Assembly: GCA_963580455.1 (NCBI GenBank)
Contig: OY756962.1
Coordinates: 26,921,001-26,985,000 of the forward strand
DNA length: 64,000 bases
Source of the DNA: Euonymus europaeus
Taxonomy: Eukaryota; Streptophyta; Magnoliopsida; Celastrales; Celastraceae
Direction: 5' to 3'
The translations under genes were made by a program, and so were the position numbers. Under the pieces are notes generated by a model. It did not search any database, was not told the DNA's origin, and saw only the letters and a list, made by a program, of their open reading frames with translations. Position 1 is the stretch's first letter, and each line of letters starts with the position of its first letter. Positions 37,015 through 51,025 of this stretch are shown piece after piece.

Positions 37015-40000
37015 CTCGTTTCACCGAGTTAGCCGCGAAGTGGGGTTTCTTTACGTAAACGTTTTTATGAATATCCGTTGACTCAGAGTTCTGAATTCGG
37101 TGATTTTTAGCTTGATTTTACACTACTTTTCGAGCTCTACAATCCTGGCATTTCGGATTTTGATTTCAGAACTCGTGGCTAGTAGGTCTCGTTTCACCTA
37201 GTTAGCCGCGAAATGTGGTTTCTTTACGTAAACGGCTTTATGAATATCCGTTGACTCAGAGTTCTGAATTCGGTGATTTTTAGCTTGATTTTACACTACT
37301 TTTCGAGCTCTACAATCCTGGCATTTCGGATTTTGATTTCAGAACTCGTGGCTAGTAGGTCTCGTTTCACCTAGTTAGCCGCGAAATGTGGTTTCTTTAC
37401 GTAAACGGTTTTATGAATATCCGTTGACTCTGAGTTCTGAAATCGGTGATTTTTAGCTTGATTTCTCACTTCTTTTCGAGCTCTACAATCCTGGCATTTC
37501 GGATTTTGATTTCAGAACTCGTGGCTAGTATGTCTCGTTTCACCTAGTTAGCCGCGAAATGTGGTTTCTTTACGTAAACGGTTTTATGAATATCCCTTGA
37601 CTCCGAGTTCTGAATTCGGTGATTTTTACCTTGATTTCACACTACTTTTCGAGATCTACAATCCTAGCATTTCGTATTTTGATTTCAGAACTCATGGCTA
37701 GTAGGTCTCGTTTCACCTAGTTAGCCGCGAAATGTGGTTTCTTTACGTAAACGGTTTTATGAATATCCGTTGACTCCGAGTTCTGAATTCGGTGATTTTT
37801 AGCTTGATTTCACAATACTTTACGAGCTCTACAATCGTGGCACTTCGGATTTTGATTTCAGAACTCGTGACTAGTAGGTCTCGTTTCAGCTAGTTTGCCG
37901 CGAAATATGGTTTCTTTACGTAAACGGTTTTATGAATATCCGTTGACTCAGAGTTCTGAATTCGGTTGTTTTTCACTTGATTTCACTCTACTTTTCGAGC
38001 TCTACAATCCTGGAGTTTCGGATTTTGATTTCAGAACTCGTGGCTAGTAGGTCTCGTTTCACCTAGTTAGCCGCGAAATGTGGTTTCTTTACGTAAACGG
38101 TTTTATGAATATCCGTTGACTCCGAGTTCTGAAATCGGTGATTTTTAGCTTTTTTTCACACTACTTTTCGAGCTCTACAATCCTGGGATTTCGCATTTTG
38201 ATTTCAGAACTCGTGGCTAGTAGGTATCATTTCACCTAGTTAGCCGCGAAATGTGGTTTCTTTACGTAAACGGTTTTATGAATATCCCTTGACTCCGAGT
38301 TCTGAATTCGGTGATTTTTAGCTTGATTTCACACTACTTTTCGAGCTCTACAATCCTAGCATTTCGTATTTTGATTTCAGAACTCATGGATAGTAGGTCT
38401 CGTTTCACCTAGTTAGCCGCGAAATGGTGTTTCTTTACGTAAACGGTTTTATGAATATCCGTTGACTCCGAGTTCTGAATTCGGTGATTTTTAGCTTGAT
38501 TTCACAATACTTTACGAGCTCTACAATCCTGGCACTTCGGATTTTGATTTCAGAACTCATGACTAGTAGGTCTCGTTTCACCTAGTTAGCCGCGAAATGT
38601 GGTTTCTTTACGTAAACGGTTTTATGAATATCCGTTGACTCAGAGTTCTGAATTCGGTGATTTTTAGCTTGATTTTACACTACTTTTCGAGCTCTACAAT
38701 CTTGGCATTTCGGATTTTGATTTCAGAACTCGTGGCTAGTAGGTCTCGTTTCACCTAGTTAGCCGCGAAATGTGGTTTCTTTACGTAAACGGTTTTATGA
38801 ATATCCGTTGACTCAGAGTTCTGAATTCGGTGATTTTTAGCTTGATTTTACACTACTTTTCGAGCTCTACAATCCTGGCATTTCGGATTTTGATTTCAGA
38901 ACTCGTGGCTAGTAGGTCTCGTTTCACCTAGTTAGCCGCGAAATGTGGTTTCTTTACGTAAACGGTTTTATGAATATCCGTTGACTCTGAGTTCTGAAAT
39001 CGGTGATTTTTAGCTTGATTTCTCACTTCTTTTCGAGCTCTACAATCCTGGCATTTCGGATTTTGATTTCAGAACTCGTGGCTAGTATGTCTCGTTTCAC
39101 CTAGTTAGCCGCGAAATGTGGTTTCTTTACGTAAACGGTTTTATGAATATCCCTTGACTCCGAGTTCTGAATTCGGTGATTTTTACCCTGATTTCACACT
39201 ACTTTTCGAGATCTACAATCCTAGCATTTCGTATTTTGATTTCAGAACTCATGGCTAGTAGGTCTCGTTTCACCTAGTTAGCCGCGAAATGTGGTTTCTT
39301 TACGTAAACGGTTTTATGAATATCCGTTGACTCCGAGTTCTGAATTCGGTGATTTTTAGCTTGATTTCACAATACTTTACGAGCTCTACAATCGTGGCAC
39401 TTCGGATTTTGATTTCAGAACTCGTGACTAGTAGGTCTCGTTTCAGCTAGTTAGCCGCGAAATATGGTTTCTTTACGTAAACGGTTTTATGAATATCCGT
39501 TGACTCAGAGTTCTGAATTCGGTTGTTTTTCACATGATTTCACTCTACTTTTCGAGCTCTACAATCCTGGAGTTTCGGATTTTGATTTCAGAACTCGTGG
39601 CTAGTAGGTCTCGTTTCACCTAGTTAGCCGCGAAATGTGGTTTCTTTACGTAAACGGTTTTATGAATATCCGTTGACTCCGAGTTCTGAAATCGGTGATT
39701 TTTAGCTTTTTTTCACACTACTTTTCGAGCTCTACAATCCTGGGATTTCGCATTTTGATTTCAGAACTCGTGGCTAGTAGGTATCATTTCACCTAGTTAG
39801 CCGCGAAATGTGGTTTCTTTACGTAAACGGTTTTATGAATATCCCTTGACTCCGAGTTCTGAATTCGGTGATTTTTAGCTTCATTTCACACTACTTTTCG
39901 AGCTCTACAATCCTAGCATTTCGTATTTTGATTTCAGAACTCATGGATAGTAGGTCTCGTTTCACCTAGTTAGCCGCGAAATGTGGTTTCTTTACGTAAA

Positions 40001-40820
40001 CGGTTTTATGAATATCCGTTGACTCCGAGTTCTGAATTCGGTGATTTTTAGCTTGATTTCACACTACTTTTCGAGCTCTTCAATCACGGCATTTCGGATA
40101 TTGATTTCAGAACTCGTGGCTAGTAGGTCTCGTTTCACCTAGTTAGCAGCGAAATGGGGTTTCTTTACGTAAACGGTTTTATGAATATCCGTTGACTCCG
40201 AGTTCTGAATTCGGTGATTTGTAGCTTGATTTCACACTACTTTACGAGCTCTACAATCCTGGTATTTCGGATTTTGATTTCAGAACTCGTGTCTAGTATG
40301 TCTCGTTTCACCTAGTTAGCCGCGAAATATGGTTTCCTTACGTAAACGGTTTTATGAATATCCGTTGACTCAGAGTTCTGAATTCGTTTGTTTTTCGCTT
40401 GATTTCACACTACTTTTCGAGCTCTACAATCCTGGCGTTTTGGATTTTGATTTCAGAACTCGTGGCTAGTAGGTCTCGTTTCGCCTAGTTAGCCGCGAAA
40501 TTTGGTTTCTTTACGTAAACGGTTTTATGAATATCCGTTCACCCCGAGTTCTGAATTCGGTGATTTTTAGCTTGATTTCACACTACTTTTCGAGCTCTAC
40601 AATCTTGTTGTTTCGGATTTCGATTTCAGAACTCGTGGCTAGTAGGTCTCGTTTCACCTAGTTAGCCGCGAAATATGGTTTCTTTACGTAAACGGTTTTA
40701 TGAATATCCGTTGATTCCGAGTTCTGAATTCGGTGATTTTTAGCTTGATTTCACACTACTTTTCGAGCTCTACAATCCTGGTGTTTCGGATTTTGATTTC
40801 AGAAATCGTGGCTAGTAGGT

Positions 40821-40992
40821 CTCGTTTCACCTAGTTAGCCGCGAAATGTGGTTTCTTTAAGTAAACGGTTTTATGAATATCTGTTGACTCCGAGTTCTGA
40901 ATTCGGTGATTTTTAGCTTGATTTCACACTACTTTCGAGCTCTTCAATCATGGTGTTTCGGATTTTGGTTTCAGAACTCGTGGCTAGTAGGT
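40821..40992 (+). repeat. 172-bp monomer with short TACTTTCGAG
   Basis: Same haplotype, the super-repeat counterpart of 22485 (offset 18,336 bp, 106 monomers less 2 bp). It has a private CATGGTGTTTCGG. Confidence 0.9.
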
Positions 40993-42203
40993 CTCGTTTC
41001 ACCTAGTTAGCCGCGAAATGGGGTTTCTTTACGTAAACGGTTTTATGAATATCCGTTGACTCCGAGTTCTGAATTCGGTGATTTGTAGCTTGATTTCACA
41101 ATACTTTACGAGCTCTAAAATCCTGGCATTTCGGATTTTGATTTCAGAACTCGTGGCTAGTAGGTCTCGTTTCACCTAGTTGGCCGCGAAATGTGGTTTC
41201 TTTACGTAAACGGTTTTATGAATATCCGTTGATTCCGAGTTCTGAATTCGACGATTTTTCGCTTGATTTCACACTACTTTTCGAGCTCTACAATCCTGGC
41301 GTTTCGGATTTTGATTTCAGAACTCGTGGCTAGTAGGTCTCGTTTCACCTAGTTAGCCGCGAAATGTGGTTTCTTTACGTAAACGGTTTTATGAATATCC
41401 GTTGACTCCGAGTTCTGAATTCGGTGATTTTTAGCTTGATTTCACACTACTTTTCGAGCTCTACAATCATGGAATTTCGGATTTTGATTTCAGAACTCGT
41501 GGCTAGTAGGTCTCGTTTCACCCAGTTAGCCGCGAAATGGGGTTTCTTAACGTAAACGGTTTTATGAATATCCGTTGACTCCGAGTTCTGAATTCGGTGA
41601 TTTTTAGCTTGATTTCACACTACTTTACGAGCTCTACAATCCTGGAATTTCGGATTTTGATTTCAGAACTCGTGGCTAGTAGTTCTCGTTTCACCTAGTT
41701 AGCCGCGAAATATGGTTTCTTAACGTAAACGGTTTTATGAATATCCGTTGACTCAGAGTTCTGAATTCGGTTGTTTTTCGCTTGATTTCACACTTCTTTT
41801 CGAGCTCTACAATCCTGGCGTTTCGGATTTTGATTTCAGAACTCGTGGCTAGTAGGTCTCGTTTCACCTAGTTAGCCGCGAAATGTGGTTTCTTTACGTA
41901 AACGGTTTTATGAATATCCGTTGACTCCGAGTTCTGAATTCGGTGATTTTTAGCTTGATTTCACACTACTTTTCGAGCTCTAATATCCTGTTGTTTCGGA
42001 TTTTGATTTCAGAACTCGTGGCTAGTAGGTCTCGTTTCACCTAGTTAGCAGCGAAATGTGGTTTCTTTACGTAAACGGTTTTATGAATATCCGTTGACTC
42101 AGAGTTCTGAATTCGGTGATTTTTAGCTTGATTTTACACTACTTTTCGAGCTCTACAATCCTGGCATTTCGGATTTTGATTTCAGAACTCGTGGCTAGTA
42201 GGT

Positions 42204-42375
42204 CTCGTTTCACCTAGTTAGCCGCGAAATGTAGTTTCTTTACGTAAACGGTTTTATGAATATCCGTTGACTCCAAGTTCTGAATTCGGTGATTTTTCCC
42301 TTGATTTCAAACTACTTTTCCGGCTCTACAATCCTGGTTTTCGGATTTTGATTTCATAACTCGTGGCTAGTAGGT
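42204..42375 (+). repeat. 172-bp 'W' variant monomer
   Basis: Super-repeat counterpart of the copy at 23868, sharing TTTTTCCCTTG. It adds private changes (GAAATGTAG and CTCCAAGTTC). Confidence 0.9.
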
Positions 42376-44451
42376 CTCGTTTCACCGAGTTAGCCGCGAA
42401 GTGGGGTTTCTTTACGTAAACGGTTTTATGAATATCCGTTGACTCTGAGTTCTGAAATCGGTGATTTTTAGCTTGATTTCTCACTTCTTTTCGAGCTCTA
42501 CAATCCTGGCATTTCGGATTTTGATTTCAGAACTCGTGGCTAGTATGTCTCGTTTCACCTAGTTAGCCGCGAAATGTGGTTTCTTTACGTAAACGGTTTT
42601 ATGAATATCCCTTGACTCCGAGTTCTGAATTCGGTGATTTTTACCTTGATTTCACACTACTTTTCGAGATCTACAATCCTAGCATTTCGTATTTTGATTT
42701 CAGAACTCATGGCTAGTAGGTCTCGTTTCACCTAGTTAGCCGCGAAATGTGGTTTCTTTACGTAAACGGTTTTATGAATATCCGTTGACTCCGAGTTCTG
42801 AATTCGGTGATTTTTAGCTTGATTTCACAATACTTTACGAGCTCTACAATCGTGGCACTTCGGATTTTGATTTCAGAACTCGTGACTAGTAGGTCTCGTT
42901 TCAGCTAGTTAGCCGCGAAATATGGTTTCTTTACGTAAACGGTTTTATGAATATCCGTTGACTCAGAGTTCTGAATTCGGTTGTTTTTCACTTGATTTCA
43001 CTCTACTTTTCGAGCTCTACAATCCTGGAGTTTCGGATTTTGATTTCAGAACTCGTGGCTAGTAGGTCTCGTTTCACCTAGTTAGCCGCGAAATGTGGTT
43101 TCTTTACGTAAACGGTTTTATGAATATCCGTTGACTCCGAGTTCTGAATTCGGCGATTTTTAGCTTGATTTCACACTACTTTTCGAGCTCTACAATCCTG
43201 GTGTTTCGGATTTTGATTTCAGAACTCGTGGCTAGTAGGTCTCATTTCACCTAGTTAGCCGCGAAATGCGGTTTCTTTACGTAAACGGTTTTATGAATAT
43301 CTGTTGACTCCGAGTTCTGAATTCGGTGATTTTTAGCTTGATTTCACACTACTTTTTGAGCTCTACAATCCTGGTGTTTCGGATTTTGATTTCAGAACTC
43401 GAGGCTAGTAGTTCTCGTTTCACCTAGTTAGCCGCGAAATGTGGTTTCTTTACGTAAACGGTTTTATGAATATCCATTGACTCCGAGTTCTGAATTCGGT
43501 GATTTTTAGCTTGATTTCACACTACTTTTCGAGCTCTTCAATCATGGCATTTCGGTTTTTGATTTCAGAACTCGTGGCTAGTAGGTCTCGTTTCACCTAG
43601 TTAGCCGCGAAATGGGGTTTCTTTACGTAAACCGTTTTATGAATATCCGTTGACTCCGAGTTCTGAATTCGGTGATTTTTAGCTTGATTTCACACTACTT
43701 TTCGAGCTCTACAATCCTGCCGTTTCGGATTTTGATTTGAGAACTCGTGGCTAGTAGGTCTCCTTTCACCTAGTTAGCCGCGAAATGTGGTTTCTTTACG
43801 TAAACGGTTTTATGAATATCCGTTGACTCCGAGTTCTGAATTCGTTGATTTTTAGCTTGATTTCACACTACTTTACAAGCTCTTCAATCCTGGCATTTCG
43901 GATTTTGATTTCAGAACCTGTGGCTAGTAGGTCTCGTTTCACCTAGTTAGCTGCGAAATGGGGTTTCTTTACGTAAACGGTTTTATGAATATCCGTTGAC
44001 TCCGAGTTCTGAATTCGGTGATTTGTAGCTTGATTTCACACTACTTTACGAGCTCTACAATCCTGGCATTTCGGATTTTGATTTCAGAACTCGTGGCTAG
44101 TAGGTCTCGTTTCACCTAGTTGGCCGCGAAATGTGGTTTCTTTACGTAAACGGTTTTATGAATATCCGTTGATTCCGAGTTCTGAATTCGGTGATTTTTT
44201 GCTTGATTTCACACTACTTTTCGAGCTCTACAATCCTGGCGTTTCGGATTTTGATTTCAGAACTCGTGGCTAGTAGGTCTCGTTTCACCTAGTTAGCCGC
44301 GAAATGTGGTTTCTTTACGTAAACGGTTTTATGAATATCCGTTGACTCCGAGTTCTGAATTCGGTGATTTTTAGCTTGATTTCACACTACTTTTCGAGCT
44401 CTACAATCATGACGTTTCGGATTTTGATTTCAGAACTCGTGGCTAGTAGGT

Positions 44452-47400
44452 CTCATTTCACCTAGTTAGCCGCGAAATGTGGTTTCTTTACGTAAACGGT
44501 TTTATGAATATCCGTTGACTCCGAGTTCTGAATTCGGTGATTTTTAGCTTGATTTCACACTACTTTTCGAGCTCTACAATCATGAAGTTTCGGATTTTGA
44601 TTTCAGAACTCGTGGCTAGTAGGTCTCATTTCACCTAGTTAGCCGCGAAATGGGGTTTCTTTACGTAAACGGTTTTATGAATATCCGTTGACTCCGAGTT
44701 CTGAATTCGGTGATTTTCAGGTTGATTTCACACTACTTTACGAGCTCTACAATCCTGGCATTTCGGATTTTGATTTCAGAACTCGTGGCTAGTAGGTCTC
44801 TTTTCACCTAGTTGGCCGCGAAATATGGTTTCTTTACGTAAACGGTTTTATGAATATCCGTTGACTCAGAGTTCTGAATTCGGTTGTTTTTCGCTTGATT
44901 TCACACTTCTTTTCGAGCTCTACAATCCTGGCGTTTCGGATTTTGATTTCAGAACTCGTGGCTAGTAGGTCTCGTTTCACCTAGTTAGCCGCGAAATGTG
45001 GTTTCTTTACGTAAACGGTTTTATGAATATCCGTTGACTCCGAGTTCTGAATTCGGTGATTTTTAGCTTGATTTCACACTACTTTTCGAGCTCTACAATC
45101 ATTGCATTTCGGATTTTGATTTCAGAACTCGTGGCTAGTAGGTCTCGTTTCACCTAGTTAGCCGCGAAATGGGGTTTCTTTACGTAAACTGTTTTATGAA
45201 TATCCGTTGACTCCGAGTTCTGAATTCGGTGATTTTTAGCTTGATTTCACACTAATTTACGAGCTCTACAATCCTGGCATTTCGGATTTTGATTTCAGAA
45301 CTCGTGGCTAGTAGGTCTCGTTTCACCTAGTTGGCCGCGAAATATGGTTTCTTTACGTAAACGGTTTTATGAATATCCGTTGACTCAGAGTTCTGAATTC
45401 GGTTGTTTTTCGCTTGATTTCACACTTCTTTTCGAGCTCTACAATCCTGGCGTTTCGGATTTTGATTTCAGAACTCGTGGCTAGTAGGTCTCGTTTCACC
45501 TAGTTAGCCGCGAAATGTGGTTTCTTTACGTAAACGGTTTTATGAATATCCGTTGACTCCGAGTTCTAAATTCGGTGATTTTTAGCTTGATTTCACACTA
45601 CTTTTCGAGCTCTACTATCCTGTTGTTTCGGATTTTGATTTCAGAACTCGTGGCTAGCAGGTCTCGTTTCACCTAGTTAGCAGCGAAATGTGGTTTCTTT
45701 ACGTAAACGGTTTTATGAATATCCGTTGACTCAGAGTTCTGAATTCGGTGATTTTTAGCTTGATTTTACACTACTTTTCGAGCTCTACAATCCTGGCGTT
45801 TCGGATTTTGATTTCAGAACTCGTGGCTAGTAGGTCTCGTTTCACCTAGTTAGCCGCGAAATTGGGTTTCTTTACGTAAACGGTTTTATGAATATCCGTT
45901 GACTCCGAGTTCTGAATTCGGTGATTTGTAGCTTGATTTCACACTACTTTTCGAGCTCTACAATCCTGGCATTTTGGATTTTGATTTCAGAACTCGTGGC
46001 TAGTAGGTCTCGTTTCACCTAGTTAGCCGCGAAATGTGGTTTCTTTACGTAAACGGTTTTATGAATATCCGTTGACTCCGAGTTCTGAATTCGGTGATTT
46101 TTAGCTTGATTTCAGACTACTTTTTGAGCTCTACAATCCTGCCATTCGGGATTTTGATTTCAGAACTCGTGGCTAGTAGGTCTCGTTTCACCTAGTTAGC
46201 CGCGAAATGTGGTTTCTTAACGTAAACGGTTTTATGAATATCCGTTGTCTCCGAGTTCTGAAATCGGTGATTTTTAGCTTGATTTCACACTACTTTTCGA
46301 GCTCTACAATCCTGTCGTTTCGGATTTTGATTTCAGAACTCGTGGCTAGTAGGTCTCGTTTCACCTAGTTAGCCGCGAAATGTGGTTTCTTTACGTAAAC
46401 GGTTTTATGAATATCCCTTGACTCCGAGTTCTGAATTCGGTGATTTTTAGCTTGATTTCACACTACTTTTCGAGCTCTACAATCCTAGCGTTTCGTATTT
46501 TGATTTCGGAACTCATGGCTAGTAGGTCTCGTTTCACCTAGTTAGCCGCGAAATGCGGTTTCTTTACGTAAACGGTTTTATTAAAATCCGTTGACTCCGA
46601 GTTCTGAATTCGGTGATTTTTAGCTTGATTTCACAATACTTTACGAGCTTTACAATCCTGGCATTTCGGATTTTGATTTCAGAACTCGTGGCTAGTAGGT
46701 CTCGTCTCACCTAGCTAGCCGCGAAATATGGTTTCTTTACGTAAACAGTTTTATGAATATCGATTGACTCAGAGTTCTGAATTCGGTTGTTTTTCGCTTG
46801 ATTTCACACTACTTTTCGATCTCTACAATCCTGGCGTTTCGGATTTTGATTTCAGAACTCGTGGCTAGTAGGTCTCGTTTCACCTAGTTAGCCGCGAAAT
46901 GTGGTTTCTTTACGTAAACGGTTTTATGAATATCCGTTGACTCCGAGTTCTGAATTCGTTGATTTTTAGCTTGATTTCACACTACTTTACAAGCTCTTCA
47001 ATCCTGGCATTTCGGATTTTGATTTCAGAACTTGTGGCTAGTAGGTCTCGTTTCACCTAGTTAGCCGTGAAATGGGGTTTCTTAACGTACACGGTTTTAT
47101 GAATATCCGTTGACTCCGAGTTCTGAATTCGGTGATTTTTAGCTTGATTTCAGACTACTTTTCGATCTCTACAATCCTGCCGTTCGGGATTTTGATTTCA
47201 GAACTCTTGGCTAGTAGGTCTCGTTTCACCAAGTTAGCCGCGAAATGTGGTTTCTTTACGTAAACGGTTTTATGAATATCCATTGACTCCGAGTTCTGAA
47301 TTCGTTGATTTTTAGCTTGATTTCACACTACTTTACAAGCTCTTCAATCCTGGCATTTCGGATTTTGATTTCAGAACTTGTGGCTAGTAGGTCTCGTTTC

Positions 47401-47565
47401 ACCTAGTTAGCCGCGAAATGGGGTTTCTTAACGTAAACGGTTTTATGAATATCCGTTGACTCCGAGTTCTGAATTCGGTTATTTTTCGCTTGATTTCACA
47501 CTACTTTTTGAGCTCTACAATCATGGCGTTTCGGATTTTGATTTCAGAACTCGTGGCTAGTAGGT
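44452..47565 (+). repeat. 18-monomer block in super-repeat copy 2
   Basis: Counterpart of 26116-29230, starting with CATGAAG at 44581 and ending where CCGCAAAATACGG begins the next block. CATGAAG returns 3114 bp later at 47695. It contains the single ATCGATTGACTCAG unit also present at 28426. Confidence 0.86.
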
Positions 47566-48949
47566 CTCGTTTCACCTAGTTAGCCGCAAAATACGGTTTC
47601 TTTACGTAAACGGTTTTATGAATATCCGTTGACTCCGAGTTCTGAATTCGGTGATTTTTAGCTTGATTTCACACTACTTTTCGAGCTCTACAATCATGAA
47701 GTTTCGGATTTTGATTTCAGAACTCGTGGCTAGTAGGTCTCATTTCACCTAGTTAGCCGCGAAATGGGGTTTCTTTACGTAAACGGTTTTATGAATATCC
47801 GTTGACTCCGAGTTCTGAATTCGGTGATTTTCAGGTAGATTTCACACTACTTTACGAGCTCTACAATCCTGGCATTTCGGATTTTGATTTCAGAACTCGT
47901 GGCTAGTAGGTCTCTTTTCACCTAGTTGGCCGCGAAATATGGTTTCTTTACGTAAACGGTTTTATGAATATCCGTTGACTCAGAGTTCTGAATTCGGTTG
48001 TTTTTCGCTTGATTTCACACTTCTTTTCGAGCTCTACAATCCTGGCGTTTCGGATTTTGATTTCAGAATTCGTGGCTAGTAGGTCTCGTTTCACCTAGTT
48101 AGCCGCGAAATGTGGTTTCTTTACGTAAACGGTTTTATGAATATCCGTTGACTCCGAGTTCTGAATTCGGTGATTTTTAGCTTGATTTCACACTACTTTT
48201 CGAGCTCTACTATCATTGCATTTCGGATTTTGATTTCAGAACTCGTGGCTAGTAGGTCTCGTTTCACCTAGTTAGCCGCGAAATGGGGTTTCTTTACGTA
48301 AATTGTTTTATGAATATCCGTTGACTCCGAGTTCTGAATTCGGTGATTTTTAGCTTGATTTCACACTAATTTACGAGCTCTACAATCCTGGCATTTCGGA
48401 TTTTGATTTCAGAACTCGTGGCTAGTAGGTCTCGTTTCACCTAGTTGGCCGCGAAATATGGTTTCTTTACGTAAACGGTTTTATGAATATCCGTTGACTC
48501 AGAGTTCTGAATTCGGTTGTTTTTCGCTTGATTTCACACTTCTTTTCGAGCTCTACAATCCTGGCGTTTCGGATTTTGATTTCAGAACTCGTGGCTAGTA
48601 GGTCTCGTTTCACCTAGTTAGCCGCGAAATGTGGTTTCTTTACGTAAACGGTTTTATGAATATCCGTTGACTCCGAGTTCTAAATTCGGTGATTTTTAGC
48701 TTGATTTCACACTACTTTTCGAGCTCTACTATCCTGTTGTTTCGGATTTTGATTTCAGAACTCGTGGCTAGTAGGTCTCGTTTCACCTAGTTAGCAGCGA
48801 AATGGGGTTTCTTTACGTAAACGGTTTTATGAATATCCATTGACTCAGAGTTCTGAATTCGGTGATTTTTAGCTTGATTTTACACTACTTTTCGAGCTCT
48901 ACAATCCTGGCGTTTCGGATTTTGATTTCAGAACTCGTGGCTAGTAGGT
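47566..48949 (+). repeat. 8-monomer tandem duplication, first copy
   Basis: CCGCAAAATACGG recurs at 47584 and 48968, CATGAAG at 47695 and 49079, and CAGAATTCGTGG at 48066 and 49450 (counted from GAATT), all 1384 bp apart (8 x 173). Other units carry TTCAGGTAGATTTC, CTCTTTTCACC, CTACTATCATTGC and GTAAATTGTTTTATG. Copy 1 of the super-repeat has a single version at 29231-30614. Confidence 0.9.
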
Positions 48950-50333
48950 CTCGTTTCACCTAGTTAGCCGCAAAATACGGTTTCTTTACGTAAACGGTTT
49001 TATGAATATCCGTTGACTCCGAGTTCTGAATTCGGTGATTTTTAGCTTGATTTCACACTACTTTTCGAGCTCTACAATCATGAAGTTTCGGATTTTGATT
49101 TCAGAACTCGTGGCTAGTAGGTCTCATTTCACCTAGTTAGCCGCGAAATGGGGTTTCTTTACGTAAACGGTTTTATGAATATCCGTTGACTCCGAGTTCT
49201 GAATTCGGTGATTTTCAGGTAGATTTCACACTACTTTACGAGCTCTACAATCCTGGCATTTCGGATTTTGATTTCAGAACTCGTGGCTAGTAGGTCTCTT
49301 TTCACCTAGTTGGCCGCGAAATATGGTTTCTTTACGTAAACGGTTTTATGAATATCCGTTGACTCAGAGTTCTGAATTCGGTTGTTTTTCGCTTGATTTC
49401 ACACTTCTTTTCGAGCTCTACAATCCTGGCGTTTCGGATTTTGATTTCAGAATTCGTGGCTAGTAGGTCTCGTTTCACCTAGTTAGCCGCGAAATGTGGT
49501 TTCTTTACGTAAACGGTTTTATGAATATCCGTTGACTCCGAGTTCTGAATTCGGTGATTTTTAGCTTGATTTCACACTACTTTTCGAGCTCTACTATCAT
49601 TGCATTTCGGATTTTGATTTCAGAACTCGTGGCTAGTAGGTCTCGTTTCACCTAGTTAGCCGCGAAATGGGGTTTCTTTACGTAAATTGTTTTATGAATA
49701 TCCGTTGACTCCGAGTTCTGAATTCGGTGATTTTTAGCTTGATTTCACACTAATTTACGAGCTCTACAATCCTGGCATTTCGGATTTTGATTTCAGAACT
49801 CGTGGCTAGTAGGTCTCGTTTCACCTAGTTGGCCGCGAAATATGGTTTCTTTACGTAAACGGTTTTATGAATATCCGTTGACTCAGAGTTCTGAATTCGG
49901 TTGTTTTTCGCTTGATTTCACACTTCTTTTCGAGCTCTACAATCCTGGCGTTTCGGATTTTGATTTCAGAACTCGTGGCTAGTAGGTCTCGTTTCACCTA
50001 GTTAGCCGCGAAATGTGGTTTCTTTACGTAAACGGTTTTATGAATATCCGTTGACTCCGAGTTCTAAATTCGGTGATTTTTAGCTTGATTTCACACTACT
50101 TTTCGAGCTCTACTATCCTGTTGTTTCGGATTTTGATTTCAGAACTCGTGGCTAGTAGGTCTCGTTTCACCTAGTTAGCAGCGAAATGGGGTTTCTTTAC
50201 GTAAACGGTTTTATGAATATCCATTGACTCAGAGTTCTGAATTCGGTGATTTTTAGCTTGATTTTACACTACTTTTCGAGCTCTACAATCCTGGCGTTTC
50301 GGATTTTGATTTCAGAACTCGTGGCTAGTAGGT
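48950..50333 (+). repeat. 8-monomer tandem duplication, second copy
   Basis: Near-identical to 47566-48949. The join lies between the CCTGGCG of the preceding unit (about 48907) and CCGCAAAATACGG at 48968. The first copy's CCGCAAAATACGG unit is instead preceded by a CATGGCG unit. Confidence 0.9.
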
Positions 50334-51025
50334 CTCGTTTCACCTAGTTAGCCGCGAAATGGGGTTTCTTTACGTAAACGGTTTTATGAATATCCGTTGA
50401 CTCCGAGTTCTGAATTCGGTGATTTGTAGCTTGATTTCACACTACTTTTCGAGCTCTACAATCCTGGCGTTTTGGATTTTGATTTCAGAACTTGTGGCTA
50501 GTAGGTCTCGTTTCACCTAGTTAGCCGCGAAATGTGGTTTCTTTACGTAAACGGTTCTATGAATATCCGTTGACTCCGAGTTCTGAATTCGGTGATTTTT
50601 AGCTTGATTTCAGACTACTTTTCGAGCTCTACAATCCTGCCATTCGGGATTTTGATTTCAGAACTCGTGGCTAGTAGGTCTCGTTTCACCTAGTTAGACG
50701 CGAAATGTGGTTTCTTAACGTAAACGGTTTTATGAATATCCGTTGTCTCCGAGTTCTGAAATCGGTGATTTTTAGCTTGATTTCACACTACTTTTCGAGC
50801 TCTACAATCCTGTCGTTTCGGATTTTGATTTCAGAACTCGTGGCTAGTAGGTCTCGTTTCACCTAGTTAGCCGCGAAATGTGGTTTCTTTACGTAAACGG
50901 TTTTATGAATATCCCTTGACTCCGAGTTCTGAATTCGGTGATTTTTAGCTTGATTTCACACTACTTTTCGAGCTCTACAATCCTAGCGTTTCGTATTTTG
51001 ATTTCGGAACTCATGGCTAGTAGGT
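50334..51025 (+). repeat. Four monomers linking the 8-monomer block to the 9-monomer HOR
   Basis: Order: GATTTGTAGC unit with AACTTGTGG; CCATTCGGG unit with a private GGTTCTATG; H-type (GTTGTCTCC, with private TTAGACGCG); I-type (ATCCCTTG). They match 30615-31306 of copy 1 in order. Confidence 0.82.
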